The notes beneath the pieces are model-generated. The model searched no databases. It was given only the letters and a program-made list of their open reading frames with translations, and had not been told where the DNA came from. From contig NZ_CP083985.1 of NCBI RefSeq assembly GCF_020172665.1, forward strand, positions 3,116,040 to 3,180,039: DNA of 64,000 bases. Direction: 5' to 3'. Below, one piece after another: positions 28,608 to 39,522 of this stretch. Numbering within the stretch: position 1 is the first letter of the stretch; each line of letters begins with the position of its first letter. This DNA comes from [Mycobacterium] zoologicum (GTDB lineage: Bacteria; Actinomycetota; Actinomycetes; Mycobacteriales; Mycobacteriaceae). The translations under genes were made by a program, and so were the position numbers.

Positions 28608-30166
28608 ACGCAAACCTGCCCTGGCTGAGTCTGCTGTGGCTGGTGCCGCTGGTCGGTGCCGGACTGGTGATCGTGCTGCCCGGCGGCGCGACCCGGCTGG
28701 CGAAGTTCACCGGACTGCTGGTGAGTCTGGCGACGCTGGCGGTGGCGGTCGTGATCACCGTCGGCTTCGACACCACCCCGGTGGCGGCACCGTATCAATT
28801 CGTCGAATCCCATTCCTGGATACCGGCGTTCGGGGCCAGCTACACCCTGGGCGTGGACGGTATCGCGGTGATTCTGGCGCTGCTGACCGCCGGACTGATT
28901 CCACTTCTGATGCTGGCCGCCTGGAACGACGGAGGTGAGCGAAGTCGCGGCCCGCACGCCTACGTCGCTCTGACCCTGACCGTCGAATCCATGGTGCTGA
29001 TCTCGCTGGTCTCGCTGGACGTGCTGCTGTTCTACGTGTTCTTCGAGGCGATGCTGATCCCGATGTACTTCATGATCGGCGGCTTCGGCAACGGCGCCAA
29101 ACGATCGCAGGCCGCGTTGAAGTTCCTGCTGTACAACCTGTTCGGTGGCCTCATCATGTTGGCCGCGGTCATCGGGGTGTACGTGGTGAGCGCCCAGGAG
29201 GGCACTTCCGGCGGCACCTTCGACTTCCGCGAACTGGTCTCGGCGTTCTCGCCGGGAACCACCACCGTCGACCCGGGTGTGCTCAAACTGTTGTTCGCCG
29301 GCTTCATGTTCGCCTTCGCGGTCAAGGCCCCGTTGTGGCCGGCGCACCGCTGGCTGCCCGATGCCGCGGTGGAATCCACCCCGGCGACCGCGGTGCTGAT
29401 GATGGCGATCATGGACAAGGTCGGCACCTTCGGCATGCTGCGCTACTGCCTGCAGCTCTTCCCCGACGCCTCAATCTATTTCCGGCCGGCGATCATCACG
29501 CTGGCGGTGATCGGGGTGGTCTACGGGGCGATGGTGGCGATCGGCCAACGCGACATCATGCGCTTGATCGCCTACACCTCGATCTCGCACTTCGGCTTCA
29601 TCATCCTGGGCATCTTCGTGATGACCAGTCAGGGCCAGAGCGGCTCGACGCTGTACATGCTCAACCACGGGCTGTCGACCGCGGCGGTGTTCCTGATCGC
29701 TGGATTCCTGATCTCGCGGCGCGGCGGCGCCCGCAAGATCGCCGACTACGGCGGCGTGCAGAAGGTGGCCCCGGTGCTGGCCGGCACCTTCCTGGTCGCG
29801 GCGATGGCCACCCTGTCGCTGCCCGGCCTGGCGCCGTTCATCAGTGAATTCCTGGTGCTGATAGGCACATTCAACCGGTACTGGGTGGCTGCGACAGTCG
29901 GCACCACCGCCCTGGTGTTGTCGTCGATCTACATGTTGTGGCTCTACCAGCGGGTGATGACCGGCCCGATGACTGCGGGCAACGAACGCATCCGCGACCT
30001 GGTGCCCCGCGAGCTCGTCGTCGTCGCACCGTTGATCGCGCTGCTGCTGTTCCTGGGCTTCTACCCGAAGCCCGCGCTGGACATCATCAATCCGGGCGTC
30101 GACCACACCTTGACCACGATCGGTCAGACCGACCCGGCACTGCTGACCGCCGAGGGAGCGCATTGA
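28604..30166 (+). CDS. nuoM: NADH-quinone oxidoreductase subunit M
   Basis: 520 residues from GTG 28604, overlapping nuoL by 4 nt. Antiporter-like proton-pumping subunit: [17 protein letters not shown] holds the essential Glu and [20 protein letters not shown] the Lys/His relay. A short polar insert (GGERSRG) after the third helix is encoded by a GGTGAGCGAAGTCGCGGC stretch at 28934-28951, similar in style to the insert in nuoL. Confidence 0.95.
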   Translation: MNANLPWLSLLWLVPLVGAGLVIVLPGGATRLAKFTGLLVSLATLAVAVVITVGFDTTPVAAPYQFVESHSWIPAFGASYTLGVDGIAVILALLTAGLIPLLMLAAWNDGGERSRGPHAYVALTLTVESMVLISLVSLDVLLFYVFFEAMLIPMYFMIGGFGNGAKRSQAALKFLLYNLFGGLIMLAAVIGVYVVSAQEGTSGGTFDFRELVSAFSPGTTTVDPGVLKLLFAGFMFAFAVKAPLWPAHRWLPDAAVESTPATAVLMMAIMDKVGTFGMLRYCLQLFPDASIYFRPAIITLAVIGVVYGAMVAIGQRDIMRLIAYTSISHFGFIILGIFVMTSQGQSGSTLYMLNHGLSTAAVFLIAGFLISRRGGARKIADYGGVQKVAPVLAGTFLVAAMATLSLPGLAPFISEFLVLIGTFNRYWVAATVGTTALVLSSIYMLWLYQRVMTGPMTAGNERIRDLVPRELVVVAPLIALLLFLGFYPKPALDIINPGVDHTLTTIGQTDPALLTAEGAH

Positions 30167-30168
30167 TC

Positions 30169-31767
30169 ATGTCGAGCATGCCCACCCCATCCATCGAATA
30201 CGCGCTGGTGCTACCGCTGTTGATCGTGTTCGGCACCGCGGTGCTCGGCGTGCTCGCCGAAGCGTTCGTCGGGCGCCGGGGGCGCTACCTGACGCAGGTG
30301 CTGCTGGCCGTCGCCGGATTGGCCGCCGCGTTCGCCGCAGTCGTCATGGTGGGCCGTGAGACACCCGCCGCAGGCCGCCTCGTGGTGCTGGGTGCGGTGG
30401 CAATCGACCGCCCGGCATTGGTGTTGCAGGGCGTCATCCTGCTGGTCGGGATCATGGCCGTCATCTTCATCGCCGAACGCAGTATCGGTACCGGTCTGCC
30501 GGAGGGGCCCGGTGCGGCGATCGCTCCGGTTCGCCCGCAAGCGGGTCTGGATTCGTTCACCCCGCAGGCCTCGGCCGTCCCGGGCAGTGTCAACGAGCTG
30601 GACGCGGCGCGTACCGGGGTCACCCAGACCGAGGTCTTCCCGCTGACCATCCTGGCGGTCGGCGGCATGCTGGTGTTCGTGGCCGCCAACGACCTGGTGA
30701 CCCTGTTCGTCGCCCTGGAAGTGCTCTCGCTGCCGCTGTATCTGCTGTGCGGGCTGGCCCGCCACCGTCGCCTGCTGTCACAGGAAGCGGCGCTGAAGTA
30801 CTTCCTGCTCGGGGCGTTCTCCTCCGCGCTGTTCCTGTTCGGGATCGCGCTGATCTACGGCGCGACCGGGGCGCTGGCCCTGCCGGAGATCGGCGATCAA
30901 CTGTTCTCCCACAGCGCTGATCCGTTGGCACTGATCGGCGCGGCACTGGTATTGGTGGGACTGTTCTTCAAGGTCGGCGCGGTGCCGTTCCACTCCTGGG
31001 TTCCCGACGTCTATGTCGGTGCGCCGACCCCGATCACCGGATTCATGGCGGCCGCAACCAAGGTCGCCGCGTTCGGGGCGATGCTGCGTATCGTCTACGT
31101 CGGATTGCCTGCGCTGCACGATCAGTGGCGTCCGCTGCTGTGGGTGATCTCGATCTTGACCATGCTGGTCGCCACCCTCGCGGCCATCACCCAGACCGAC
31201 GTCAAGCGGATGCTGGCCTACTCCTCGGTCGCCCATGTGGGTTTCGTGCTGACCGGCGTGCTCTCGGCGATCCCGGCGGGAATCTCCTCGACGCTGTTCT
31301 ACCTGGTCGCCTACAGTTTCTCGACGGTGGGTGCGTTCGCCGTGGTGAACCTGGTCCGCCGCTCCGGCGGTGCCGAGGAACTCGACATGTCGCAGTGGGC
31401 CGGCTTCGGCCGTCGTTATCCGATTGTGGGCCTGCTGTTTTCGATGTTCCTGCTGGCATTCGCGGGTATTCCGCTGACCAGTGGGTTCGTCAGCAAGTTC
31501 GCCGTGTTCTCCGCCGCCGCGCAGGGCGGCGCCGCCCCGCTGGTGGTGATCGGTGTGATCACCAGCGGTGTGGCCGCCTACTTCTACGTCCGGGTGATCG
31601 TGCTGATGTTCTTCACCGACAGCCCCGACGATCCGCCGCAGCTGGTGCCGCCCAGTGTGTGGAGCAAGGCAGCCATTGCGCTGTGCGCGGCGATCACCGT
31701 GACGTTGGGCGTGCTGCCGCAGCCGCTGCTCGAACTGGCCGACGCCGCGACACAATTCGCGCGCTGA
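30169..31767 (+). CDS. nuoN: NADH-quinone oxidoreductase subunit N
   Basis: 532 residues, third antiporter-like subunit and last gene of the operon. ALEVLSLPLYLLCGL (Glu) and FFKVGAVPFHSWVPDVYVGAPTP (in part; Lys) are the proton-path motifs. ATG 30169 lies 2 nt past the nuoM stop; a TTG at 30163 is possible. The loop after helix 3 is long and variable (about residues 104-147) and contains a CCCGC-AA-GCGGG palindrome at 30534-30545. It converges with the oxidoreductase gene 5 nt away, with no clear terminator. Confidence 0.94.
   Translation: MSSMPTPSIEYALVLPLLIVFGTAVLGVLAEAFVGRRGRYLTQVLLAVAGLAAAFAAVVMVGRETPAAGRLVVLGAVAIDRPALVLQGVILLVGIMAVIFIAERSIGTGLPEGPGAAIAPVRPQAGLDSFTPQASAVPGSVNELDAARTGVTQTEVFPLTILAVGGMLVFVAANDLVTLFVALEVLSLPLYLLCGLARHRRLLSQEAALKYFLLGAFSSALFLFGIALIYGATGALALPEIGDQLFSHSADPLALIGAALVLVGLFFKVGAVPFHSWVPDVYVGAPTPITGFMAAATKVAAFGAMLRIVYVGLPALHDQWRPLLWVISILTMLVATLAAITQTDVKRMLAYSSVAHVGFVLTGVLSAIPAGISSTLFYLVAYSFSTVGAFAVVNLVRRSGGAEELDMSQWAGFGRRYPIVGLLFSMFLLAFAGIPLTSGFVSKFAVFSAAAQGGAAPLVVIGVITSGVAAYFYVRVIVLMFFTDSPDDPPQLVPPSVWSKAAIALCAAITVTLGVLPQPLLELADAATQFAR
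30534..30545. repeat. CCCGCAAGCGGG palindrome in the nuoN loop
   Basis: The 5-bp arms with an AA centre match the core of the element at 12625-12636 in the TetR gene. It falls in a variable cytoplasmic or periplasmic loop where an in-frame insertion would be tolerated. Chance occurrence in GC-rich DNA is possible. Confidence 0.4.
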
Positions 31768-31771
31768 CAGC

Positions 31772-32770
31772 TCAGCTCGGCTGGCGCAACGGCAGACCGA
31801 CGACGCGGTAGATCGCATCGATGACGGTCATGTTCTCGATCGCATCCGCAGGTGTCGTCCGCACCGGCGCTCCACGCAGTACACTGTCGGCGAAAGCGTC
31901 GAGTTGGTAGGCGTAGGACGCCTTGTGGTCGAATCGCTCGACGCGCTTGCCCTGCTGCGACTGGACCTTCAGCCGATGGAAGTACTGCGGCATCAGCGGG
32001 TTGAACGCCCGCAGTTCGCCGCGATCACCGATCACCCGGGCACTGACCTTCAGCAGGCTCGACGACCACAGCGAACAGCTGATGGCGCCGGTGTGCCCCG
32101 CCGGGAAGCGCAACTGCGCGGTCATGGCCCGATCGATCGACGGGCCACGCAGTTTCGCCTGGGCGGCAACGACTTCCGGGGTGCCCCCACCGAAGGTTCG
32201 GAGCATGTGAATCGGATAGCAGCCGGCGTCCATCAACGCGCCGCCGGCGAGCGGGTACTGAAAGCGGATGTCAGAGGACTTGGGCACCGGGAAGCTCAGC
32301 GCGGCCTCGACCCGCTGCAGTGTGCCCAACTCCCCCGAGGCGATGATCTCCTCGATGCGCAGGGTCATCGGGTGGTAGCGGTAGTGAAACGCCTCCATCA
32401 CCACCCGGTCGCTGCGCGCCGTCACCGCGGCGACCTCCCGGGCTTGGTCGGCGTTGGCGGTGAACGGCTTCTCGCAGAGCACATGTTTGCCGGCGGCCAC
32501 CGCGGCCAGGGTCCACCGCCCGTGCAGGTTATTCGGCAGCGGGATGTAGACGGCGTCGATGTCCGGGTCGGCGATCAGCGCGTCGTAGCTGTCATGCACC
32601 CGGGCGATGCCGTGCTTGGCGGCGAAGGCTCGCGCCCGGTCGGGGTCGCGTGCCGCCACCGCGCTCACGACCACCTCGGCATTGGCGGCCGCGGGCTTGA
32701 TCAGCGAGTCGGGCGTGATCCGCGCGGCACCGATCACGCCGATACGCAGTTGCCGGTCGGGTCCGCTCAT
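31772..32770 (-). CDS. Gfo/Idh/MocA-family NAD(P)-dependent oxidoreductase
   Basis: 332 residues from ATG 32770. The Rossmann motif IGVIGAARI starts the protein, and VYIPLPNNLH and VLCEKPFTANADQA (the E-K-P motif with the conserved Lys) define the family; GGALMDAGCYPIHMLRTFGG is in the catalytic domain. Members oxidise or reduce sugars, inositols or related polyols; the substrate here is unknown. Its start overlaps the PIG-L deacetylase stop by 4 nt, so the two are probably translated together and may act on a common sugar derivative. Confidence 0.9.
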   Translation of the reverse strand: MSGPDRQLRIGVIGAARITPDSLIKPAAANAEVVVSAVAARDPDRARAFAAKHGIARVHDSYDALIADPDIDAVYIPLPNNLHGRWTLAAVAAGKHVLCEKPFTANADQAREVAAVTARSDRVVMEAFHYRYHPMTLRIEEIIASGELGTLQRVEAALSFPVPKSSDIRFQYPLAGGALMDAGCYPIHMLRTFGGGTPEVVAAQAKLRGPSIDRAMTAQLRFPAGHTGAISCSLWSSSLLKVSARVIGDRGELRAFNPLMPQYFHRLKVQSQQGKRVERFDHKASYAYQLDAFADSVLRGAPVRTTPADAIENMTVIDAIYRVVGLPLRQPS

Positions 32771-33462
32771 CGCTGGGTGCTCCGCTGCAGGATGAATCCG
32801 GCCGCCGGCCCGCGCGCGTGACCCGACGTCGTCATCGCGACCACGGCGCCGGCCTGTTCGCGCACCGGGGTGGACGGGTCGAGTACCGACAGGTAGACCT
32901 CGTGCGCGGCCAGCGAATCGACTGCCGTGTCGAGGTAGTCGCCGACCATCTCGGCATGAGTGGGTTCCGGCCCGTTCTGGAACAACCACGGCGGCGGGTC
33001 CGACAGCGAGTCCCAGGCGTCGGTGACCGCGGCCGCGAACTCGATGTGATCGCGTTGGTTGGGCGCTCCCGGCCTAAACTCCGCGCCGCCGTATATCGTC
33101 ACCACCACGTCGGGCCGGACCTCGCTGATCACCGAAGCGATCTTGCCACGCAGCGCCGCCGTGTTGTGGATCTTGCTGTCCGGAAATCCCCAGAAGTCGA
33201 CGTCTCCTACCCCCACGATCGCGGCGGCCCGCCGTTGCTCGTCCTCCCGCAGCGGCCCGGCCTGCTCAGGGGCCATACCGGCGATGCCCACTTCCCCGCT
33301 GCTGGCCAGGGCGTAACGCACGGTCTTGCCGGCGGCGGTCCATTTCGCAACCGCGGCGGCCGTGCCGTATTCGGGATCGTCGGGGTGCGGGACCAACACC
33401 AGCAGCGAGTCCCAGTCGGCCGGAAAGGGCAGTGGTGCGGCGGGCGCGACAGGCGTCGACAT
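32767..33462 (-). CDS. PIG-L/LmbE-family N-acetylglucosamine deacetylase
   Basis: 231 residues from ATG 33462 (MSTPVAPA). The zinc-site motif VPHPDDPEYG (H-P-D-D) and the later NQRDHIEFA His are those of LmbE-like deacetylases, the family of MshB and Mca in mycothiol biosynthesis. It is shorter than MshB (about 300), so it is probably not MshB itself; the acetylated substrate is unknown. It is placed between the TetR gene (4 nt gap) and the Gfo/Idh oxidoreductase on the same strand. Confidence 0.88.
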   Translation of the reverse strand: MSTPVAPAAPLPFPADWDSLLVLVPHPDDPEYGTAAAVAKWTAAGKTVRYALASSGEVGIAGMAPEQAGPLREDEQRRAAAIVGVGDVDFWGFPDSKIHNTAALRGKIASVISEVRPDVVVTIYGGAEFRPGAPNQRDHIEFAAAVTDAWDSLSDPPPWLFQNGPEPTHAEMVGDYLDTAVDSLAAHEVYLSVLDPSTPVREQAGAVVAMTTSGHARGPAAGFILQRSTQR

Positions 33463-33466
33463 GGCC

Positions 33467-34069
33467 CTAGACCGCGACGCCGTGGGTGATGATGGCGGCG
33501 GTGCGCTCCACCCAGTCACCGTCCAGATCCTCACCGGGGCGCAGCATCATTCCCAGCAGTGTTGCGCCACCGATCAATTCGACCAGTCGATCGGGGTCCA
33601 CGTCTGCGCGTGCGTCACCGCGGCCGATCGAGTCGGCCACCCAGTAGCGCATCACCTCGAACAGGCCCGCGAAGCGCTCCATGATGCGCGCGGTCAGCTC
33701 GGCGTTGCCGGCCATGTCCGCGATCAGACCGGGCAGGGCGGCCCGGACGACCGGGTTGGTGAACGAATCGCGCGCGCCTGCCATCATCGCCCGCAGGTCG
33801 CCGGCCACGTCGCCGGGCGGCGCGGTCACCGCACTCGGCGGCACCGCGAATGCGGCCTCGTGCACCAGTTCGGCCTTGCTCGGCCACCGGCGGTACAACG
33901 CGGTCTTGGTGGTCCCGGCCCGTTCGGCGACGGCCGCCAGGCTCAGATTCGAATATCCGACTTCGACAACCAGTTCCGCAGCGGCCCGCAATATGGCAGC
34001 GTCGATACGAGGGTCCCGAGGCCTGCCCGCCCCGGGTCCCTTGTCAACCGATGAAGCTTCTGGTTTCAT
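33467..34069 (-). CDS. TetR-family regulator (Rv3167c-like)
   Basis: 200 residues with an N-terminal helix-turn-helix (YSNLSLAAVAERAGTTKTALYRRW). It diverges from the kinase gene at 34114 with a 44-nt gap that contains an inverted repeat at 34071-34089, so it likely represses both itself and the divergent genes. In M. tuberculosis, Rv3167c diverges from Rv3168 in the same way, which supports orthology. The downstream deacetylase and oxidoreductase genes follow on the same strand, 4 nt and then overlapping, and may be under the same control. Confidence 0.88.
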   Translation of the reverse strand: MKPEASSVDKGPGAGRPRDPRIDAAILRAAAELVVEVGYSNLSLAAVAERAGTTKTALYRRWPSKAELVHEAAFAVPPSAVTAPPGDVAGDLRAMMAGARDSFTNPVVRAALPGLIADMAGNAELTARIMERFAGLFEVMRYWVADSIGRGDARADVDPDRLVELIGGATLLGMMLRPGEDLDGDWVERTAAIITHGVAV

Positions 34070-34070
34070 A

Positions 34071-34089
34071 ACGCTACCTGTCGTATCGT
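34071..34089. promoter_or_regulatory. Inverted-repeat operator between divergent TetR and kinase genes
   Basis: ACGCTAC (34071-34077) and GTATCGT (34083-34089) form a dyad with one mismatch and a 5-nt spacer, right at the start codon of the TetR gene. TATCGT may also be the -10 box for the rightward transcript. Location and size suit autoregulation by the adjacent TetR protein. Confidence 0.6.
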
Positions 34090-34095
34090 AATTAA

Positions 34096-35255
<1,160 letters not shown>

Positions 35256-35256
<1 letters not shown>

Positions 35257-36371
35257 TGCTGGGCCCCCTCGACGAATACCCCGTTCACCAACTGCCGCAA
35301 CCGATCGCCTGGCCGGGTTCATCGGACCGCAACTTCTACGACCGCTGCTACCTCAACGCCCACGACCGCACCGGCGACATCTTCTTGATCACCGGCTGCG
35401 GCTACTACCCCAACCTCGGCGTCAAGGACGCCTACGTGCTGGTTCGCCGCGGCGACACCCAGACCGCGGTGCACCTGTCCGACGCCATCGATCAAGACCG
35501 GCTCAACCAGCGCATCGGCAACTACCGCATCGAGGTCACCGACCCGCTGCGCTGCCTGCGGGTGGTCATGGACGAGACCGAGGGCATCGCACTGGATCTG
35601 CGCTGGGAAGGCCTGTTCGACCCGGTGCAGGAGCAGCGGCACATCCTGCGGACCGGCACCCGGGTGACCCTGGACGCGCAGCGCTTCGCCCAATTGGGCG
35701 CCTGGAGCGGGCAGATCGTGATCGACGGTGAGGAGATCGCCGTAGACCCCGCCGTCTGGATCGGCTCCCGGGACCGGTCCTGGGGTATTCGTCCGGTCGG
35801 CGAACGCGAACCCGCGGGCCGGCCCGCCGACCCGCCGTTCGACGGCATGTGGTGGCTGTACGTGCCGATGGCGTTCGAGGACTTCGCGGTGGTGATGATC
35901 ATCCAGGAGGAGCCCGACGGCTTCCGCTCACTCAACGACTGCACCCGGGTCTGGCGCGACGGCCGCGTCGAGCAACTGGGCTGGCCGCGGATCTCCACCC
36001 GTTACCGCTCGGGCACCCGCATCGCCACCGGTGCCACCATCGAGGCCACCCGGCCGGACGGCACGCCGGTCCTCTTCGAGGTGGAATCCAAACTGCCGGT
36101 GCCCATTCACGTCGGCGGCGGGTACGGCGGCGACGCCGACTGGCTGCACGGCGAGTGGAAGGGCGAGAAGTTCACCGAACGACTCACCTACGACATGACC
36201 GATCCCGGCATCATCGGGCGCACCAGCTTCGGGATGATCGACCACGTAGGGCGCGCGGTGTGCCGCGACGGCGACGCCGCCCCGGTGGAGGGCTGGGGGC
36301 TCTACGAGCACGGTGTGCTGGGCCGCCACGACCCGACGGGATTCCCCGACTGGGTCACCATGGCGCCCTGA
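35256..36371 (+). CDS. Conserved protein of unknown function (Rv3169-like)
   Basis: 371 residues from ATG 35256, whose first base is the last base of the kinase stop. It is rich in beta-strand-like segments and Trp/Gly (SGQIVIDGEEIAVDPAVWIG, WWLYVPMAFEDFAVVMI) with no transmembrane segment or signal peptide. The composition resembles the lipocalin-like/AttH hydroxyneurosporene-type beta-barrel proteins, but I cannot assign a fold with certainty. The strict linkage to the APH-fold kinase, also seen as Rv3168-Rv3169, suggests they act on the same small hydrophobic or acyl substrate. Confidence 0.78.
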
Positions 36372-36378
36372 CGCAGCC

Positions 36379-37377
36379 CTAACCGAGGTTGTCGACGATC
36401 TCGCCGATCACGGCCGGGGCGACCGGCGCGGCCTGGTAGACGCAGACGGTGTCGGAGATGCCTTCGACCCGGTCACGGATGTGGGCGGCCACCTGCGCGG
36501 GGGTGCCGCACGCGGCGATGGTGTGCAGCACGTCGTCGTCGATCAGCTCGCCCATCTGCGCCCAACGGCCCTGCTTGGACAACGCGTTGAGCTCGGGCTG
36601 CAGGTCTTCCCAGCCGTGCGCGGCGAGCACCGGTGCGTAGGCGGGGGTGGAGGCGTAGAAGCCGAGCAGCTTTCGGGTGGCGGCTTCGGCGGCTCGCAGT
36701 TCGGCGTCGGTGGCCCCGGTGGCCACGATGATCTCCGGGATCACCGCAAAGTCGTGCGGCCTGCGGCCGGCCCGGGTCAGCCCGGCATTCACCGCTGACA
36801 TCGTCGAGTCTCGCAGGAATCGCTTGCTGGAGAACGGCATCACCAACAGCCCGTCGGCGTGCGCGGCGGCGGCACGGGTCAGGCGCGGGCCCAGCGCGCC
36901 GACGTAGATCGGCGGCGCACCAAAGGGGTTCGGCCCAGGACTGAAGGTCGGGGTCATCAGGGTGTGCCGGTAGTAGTCGCCGCGAAAGTCCAAGCGGGCA
37001 CCGGTGTTCCACGATTCGAAGATCGCCCGCAGCGCCGCGACCAGTTCGACCATGCGATCCACCGGGTGGTCGAAGGCGGCACCGAAACGCTTCTCGATCT
37101 GGGCGCGAATCTGGGTGCCCAGCCCCAGCGCGAATCGCCCGCCGCTGAGCAACTGGTGGTCGTTGGCCTGGTGCGCCAGGTGAATCGGGTTGCGCGGGAA
37201 GCCGATCGCGACGTTGGTCATCAGGTCCAGGCCACCCACAGCGGCGGCCAGGGTCAGCGGCGCGAACACGTCATGCGGGCCTTCGAAGGTGAAGACGCCG
37301 CTGACGCCGGCATCGCGCAACTGGGTCGCCTGCTCGACGACACCGGTCAGTCCGCTCAGCGCGGTGAGAACCCTCAA
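36379..37377 (-). CDS. LLM-class F420-dependent oxidoreductase
   Basis: 332 residues, luciferase-like TIM barrel. Family features: ALGLGTQIRAQIEKRFG (cofactor-phosphate loop), PIYVGALGPRLTRAAAAHADGLLVMPF, and a C-terminal HIRDRVEGISDTVCVYQ strand. In mycobacteria this family mostly uses coenzyme F420 rather than FMN. It starts with TTG 37377 (no better codon nearby) 5 nt after the hydrolase gene, implying a short two-gene operon. The substrate is unknown. Confidence 0.87.
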   Translation of the reverse strand: MRVLTALSGLTGVVEQATQLRDAGVSGVFTFEGPHDVFAPLTLAAAVGGLDLMTNVAIGFPRNPIHLAHQANDHQLLSGGRFALGLGTQIRAQIEKRFGAAFDHPVDRMVELVAALRAIFESWNTGARLDFRGDYYRHTLMTPTFSPGPNPFGAPPIYVGALGPRLTRAAAAHADGLLVMPFSSKRFLRDSTMSAVNAGLTRAGRRPHDFAVIPEIIVATGATDAELRAAEAATRKLLGFYASTPAYAPVLAAHGWEDLQPELNALSKQGRWAQMGELIDDDVLHTIAACGTPAQVAAHIRDRVEGISDTVCVYQAAPVAPAVIGEIVDNLG

Positions 37378-37382
37378 CGCCG

Positions 37383-38366
37383 CTACGAGCCGACTTCGCG
37401 CTCGTCGGCCAGGCCGTCGGCGAATCCGGTGGCCAGCTCAACGAGGCCGCGAAGTTCCTTATTGACCGCCCCCGGGTGTTCGAGGATCGAGCAGTGTCCT
37501 CCGCTCATCTCGACGAACTTGGTGAGATTCGGTGCGGCCGAGGCGATTCGCCGCGATGCGGCGATCGGCAGCAGCCTGTCGCGGGTGCTGCCGATGACCA
37601 GGGTGGGCACTGTGAGTCCCGCCAGGCTGATGTGCGACGGTCCGAGCGCGTCGACCAGCACCCGCACCCAGTGGCCGCGGCTGGCGGCCGGGGTCTTGGC
37701 GAACAGGTCGCAGATCAACGCCGACACTGTCGGGTCCGCCTCGCCACCGACGGCGAGCATGTGCACGAATTGCCGGACCGCGAGGTTGGCCGGCCCGACG
37801 ATCGGGACGCTGCCGAAAGCGAGCAGCGCTCGGCGCGCCGCCTGAACCCGGGTCTGCTGCAGTGGTGGCGGCACCGGGAACAGCTTGACCTGCTCGAGCA
37901 GCTCGCCGGTGGTGGTGTTGATCAGCGCGACCGCGTCGGCGCGCTCGGAAACCCGGTGCCGGTAGCGGTCCGACCAGGCGCTGATGGCGATACCGCCCAT
38001 CGAGTGTCCGGCGATGACGGCGCGCTCCCCCGGCGCCAACGTGGCTTCGAGCACCGAGTCGAGGTCCGATGCCAGGTGGGTCAGGCTGTAGCCACCGCTC
38101 TTGGGCACCCCACTGCCGCCATGGCCACGGTGGTCGTAGGCGATCACCCGGAAATCGGAGCTCAGATCGGCGATCTGATGCCCCCAGACCCGGATGGCGC
38201 AGGTGATGCCGTGTGCCAGAACAATCGGATACCCGTCGGAGGGCCCGAAGACCTGGGTATGCAGTTTGGTTCCGTCGGCGGCGCGAACCGCAATGGTGCG
38301 ACCGGGCGGCAACGCCGCCGAGGTCTTCTCATCACGGACCCGCCGACGGGATTTCGGAGAACTCAT
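37383..38366 (-). CDS. Alpha/beta-hydrolase (Hpx/non-haem haloperoxidase-like)
   Basis: 327 residues from ATG 38366; a GTG six bases earlier is possible. HGITCAIRVWGHQ forms the oxyanion region, GHSMGG the nucleophile elbow, STRDRLLP the acid and GGHCSILEHP the catalytic His. The layout fits Rv3171c-type proteins called non-haem haloperoxidases; most such proteins are esterases in vivo. It is divergent from the quinone oxidoreductase gene. Confidence 0.82.
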   Translation of the reverse strand: MSSPKSRRRVRDEKTSAALPPGRTIAVRAADGTKLHTQVFGPSDGYPIVLAHGITCAIRVWGHQIADLSSDFRVIAYDHRGHGGSGVPKSGGYSLTHLASDLDSVLEATLAPGERAVIAGHSMGGIAISAWSDRYRHRVSERADAVALINTTTGELLEQVKLFPVPPPLQQTRVQAARRALLAFGSVPIVGPANLAVRQFVHMLAVGGEADPTVSALICDLFAKTPAASRGHWVRVLVDALGPSHISLAGLTVPTLVIGSTRDRLLPIAASRRIASAAPNLTKFVEMSGGHCSILEHPGAVNKELRGLVELATGFADGLADEREVGS

Positions 38367-38470
38367 TGCCACCTCATCAGAGCTGCGGCCACACTGCCGC
38401 CTCGTGAGTCTACGCCCGGTGGTCTAGGTTTTTCGGTAGCCACTGCTGTCCGGCCGACGAAGGGACCCCG

Positions 38471-39454
38471 ATGCGCGCGGTACAGATTTCCCAGCTCGAT
38501 GGACCGTCGGCCGCCCGGGTGGTCGATCTCGATGAACCCGCCGACAACGGGGCCAGTGACGTCGTGGTCGTAGAAGTCCACGCCGCAGGGGTGGCGTTCC
38601 CCGACGTGCTGCAGTCCCGCGGGCTGTACCAGCACAAGCCCCCACTGCCCTTCGTTCCCGGCGGGGAGGCAGCCGGAGTGGTCCGCAGCGCTCCGCCGGG
38701 CGCCCATGTCCAAGCCGGTGACCGGGTGGCGGCGCTGACCATGCTCAACGGAGCGATGGCGCAGGTGATCGCGCTGCCCGCCGAGCAGGTGTTCAAGCTG
38801 CCCGACACGGTGTCGTTCGAAGCCGGAGCGGGTCTGCTGTTCAACGACCTCACGGTGTTGTTCGCGCTGACCACGCGCGCCGGGCTGACCGAGGGCCAGA
38901 CGCTGCTGGTACACGGCGCCGCCGGGGGCATCGGCACGTCGACATTGCGACTGGCCGGGCCGCTCGGCGCGTCGCGGGTGATCGCAGTGGTGTCCACCGC
39001 GGCCAAGGCCGAGACCGCCCTGGCCGCCGGCGCCACCGACACGGTGCTGGCCGACGGGTTCCGCGAGGCGGTGTCCGGGCTGACCGGTGGGCGGGGCGTG
39101 GATCTGGTGCTCGACCCGGTCGGCGGCGACCGGTTCACCGACTCGCTGCGTTCGCTGGCCCCGGGCGGGAAGCTGCTGGTGGTGGGCTTCACCGGCGGCG
39201 AGATCCCGACGGTCAAGGTGAACCGGCTGCTGCTCAACAACATCGACGTCGTCGGCGTCGGCTGGGGCGCCTGGGTGATGTCTCATCCGGGCGAGCTGCA
39301 GCGGCAGTGGTCGACGCTGGAGACGTTGTTGGCATCGGGGAAGGTGCCCGCTCCCCAGCCGGACGTATTCGGCCTGGAGCAGGCCGCAGATGCCTTGGCG
39401 GCGTTGGAGAACCGCACGGCGGCCGGCAAGGTCGTGCTGCGGATGCGCGACTGA
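38471..39454 (+). CDS. Zinc-free quinone oxidoreductase / enoyl reductase (FadB4-like)
   Basis: 327 residues, medium-chain dehydrogenase/reductase fold. VVEVHAAGVAFPDVLQSRG and PGGEAAGVV at the N-terminus, HGAAGGIGTSTLRLA for NADPH binding, and GGRGVDLVLDPVGGD. The zinc-binding Cys/His pattern of alcohol dehydrogenases is absent, so it should be an NADPH-dependent quinone or enone reductase. It resembles M. tuberculosis FadB4 (Rv3141), which lies next to fadE23 there but about 30 kb away here. An AAGGGA site (38459-38464) precedes ATG 38471. Confidence 0.87.
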   Translation: MRAVQISQLDGPSAARVVDLDEPADNGASDVVVVEVHAAGVAFPDVLQSRGLYQHKPPLPFVPGGEAAGVVRSAPPGAHVQAGDRVAALTMLNGAMAQVIALPAEQVFKLPDTVSFEAGAGLLFNDLTVLFALTTRAGLTEGQTLLVHGAAGGIGTSTLRLAGPLGASRVIAVVSTAAKAETALAAGATDTVLADGFREAVSGLTGGRGVDLVLDPVGGDRFTDSLRSLAPGGKLLVVGFTGGEIPTVKVNRLLLNNIDVVGVGWGAWVMSHPGELQRQWSTLETLLASGKVPAPQPDVFGLEQAADALAALENRTAAGKVVLRMRD

Positions 39455-39473
39455 CCCCCATCCCGCACACGAG

Positions 39474-39515
39474 TTGACCAACAATATTGACCAACCTTGG
39501 TCAACCACCTAGCAT
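39474..39515 (+). promoter_or_regulatory. vapB1 promoter with overlapping operator half-sites
   Basis: The -35 TTGACC (39487-39492) and -10 TAGCAT (39510-39515) are 17 nt apart, and the ATG follows after 7 nt: a leaderless promoter. TTGACCA occurs at 39474-39480 and 39487-39493, and its inverse TGGTCAA at 39498-39504, so three half-sites overlap the promoter. This suits autorepression by the antitoxin or toxin-antitoxin complex. Confidence 0.75.
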
Positions 39516-39522
39516 CGGTGTC

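Noticed and set aside
26796..28613. 605-codon minus-strand open frame opposite nuoL
   Set aside because: His/Gln/Arg-rich shadow of the nuoL codons without any recognisable motif.
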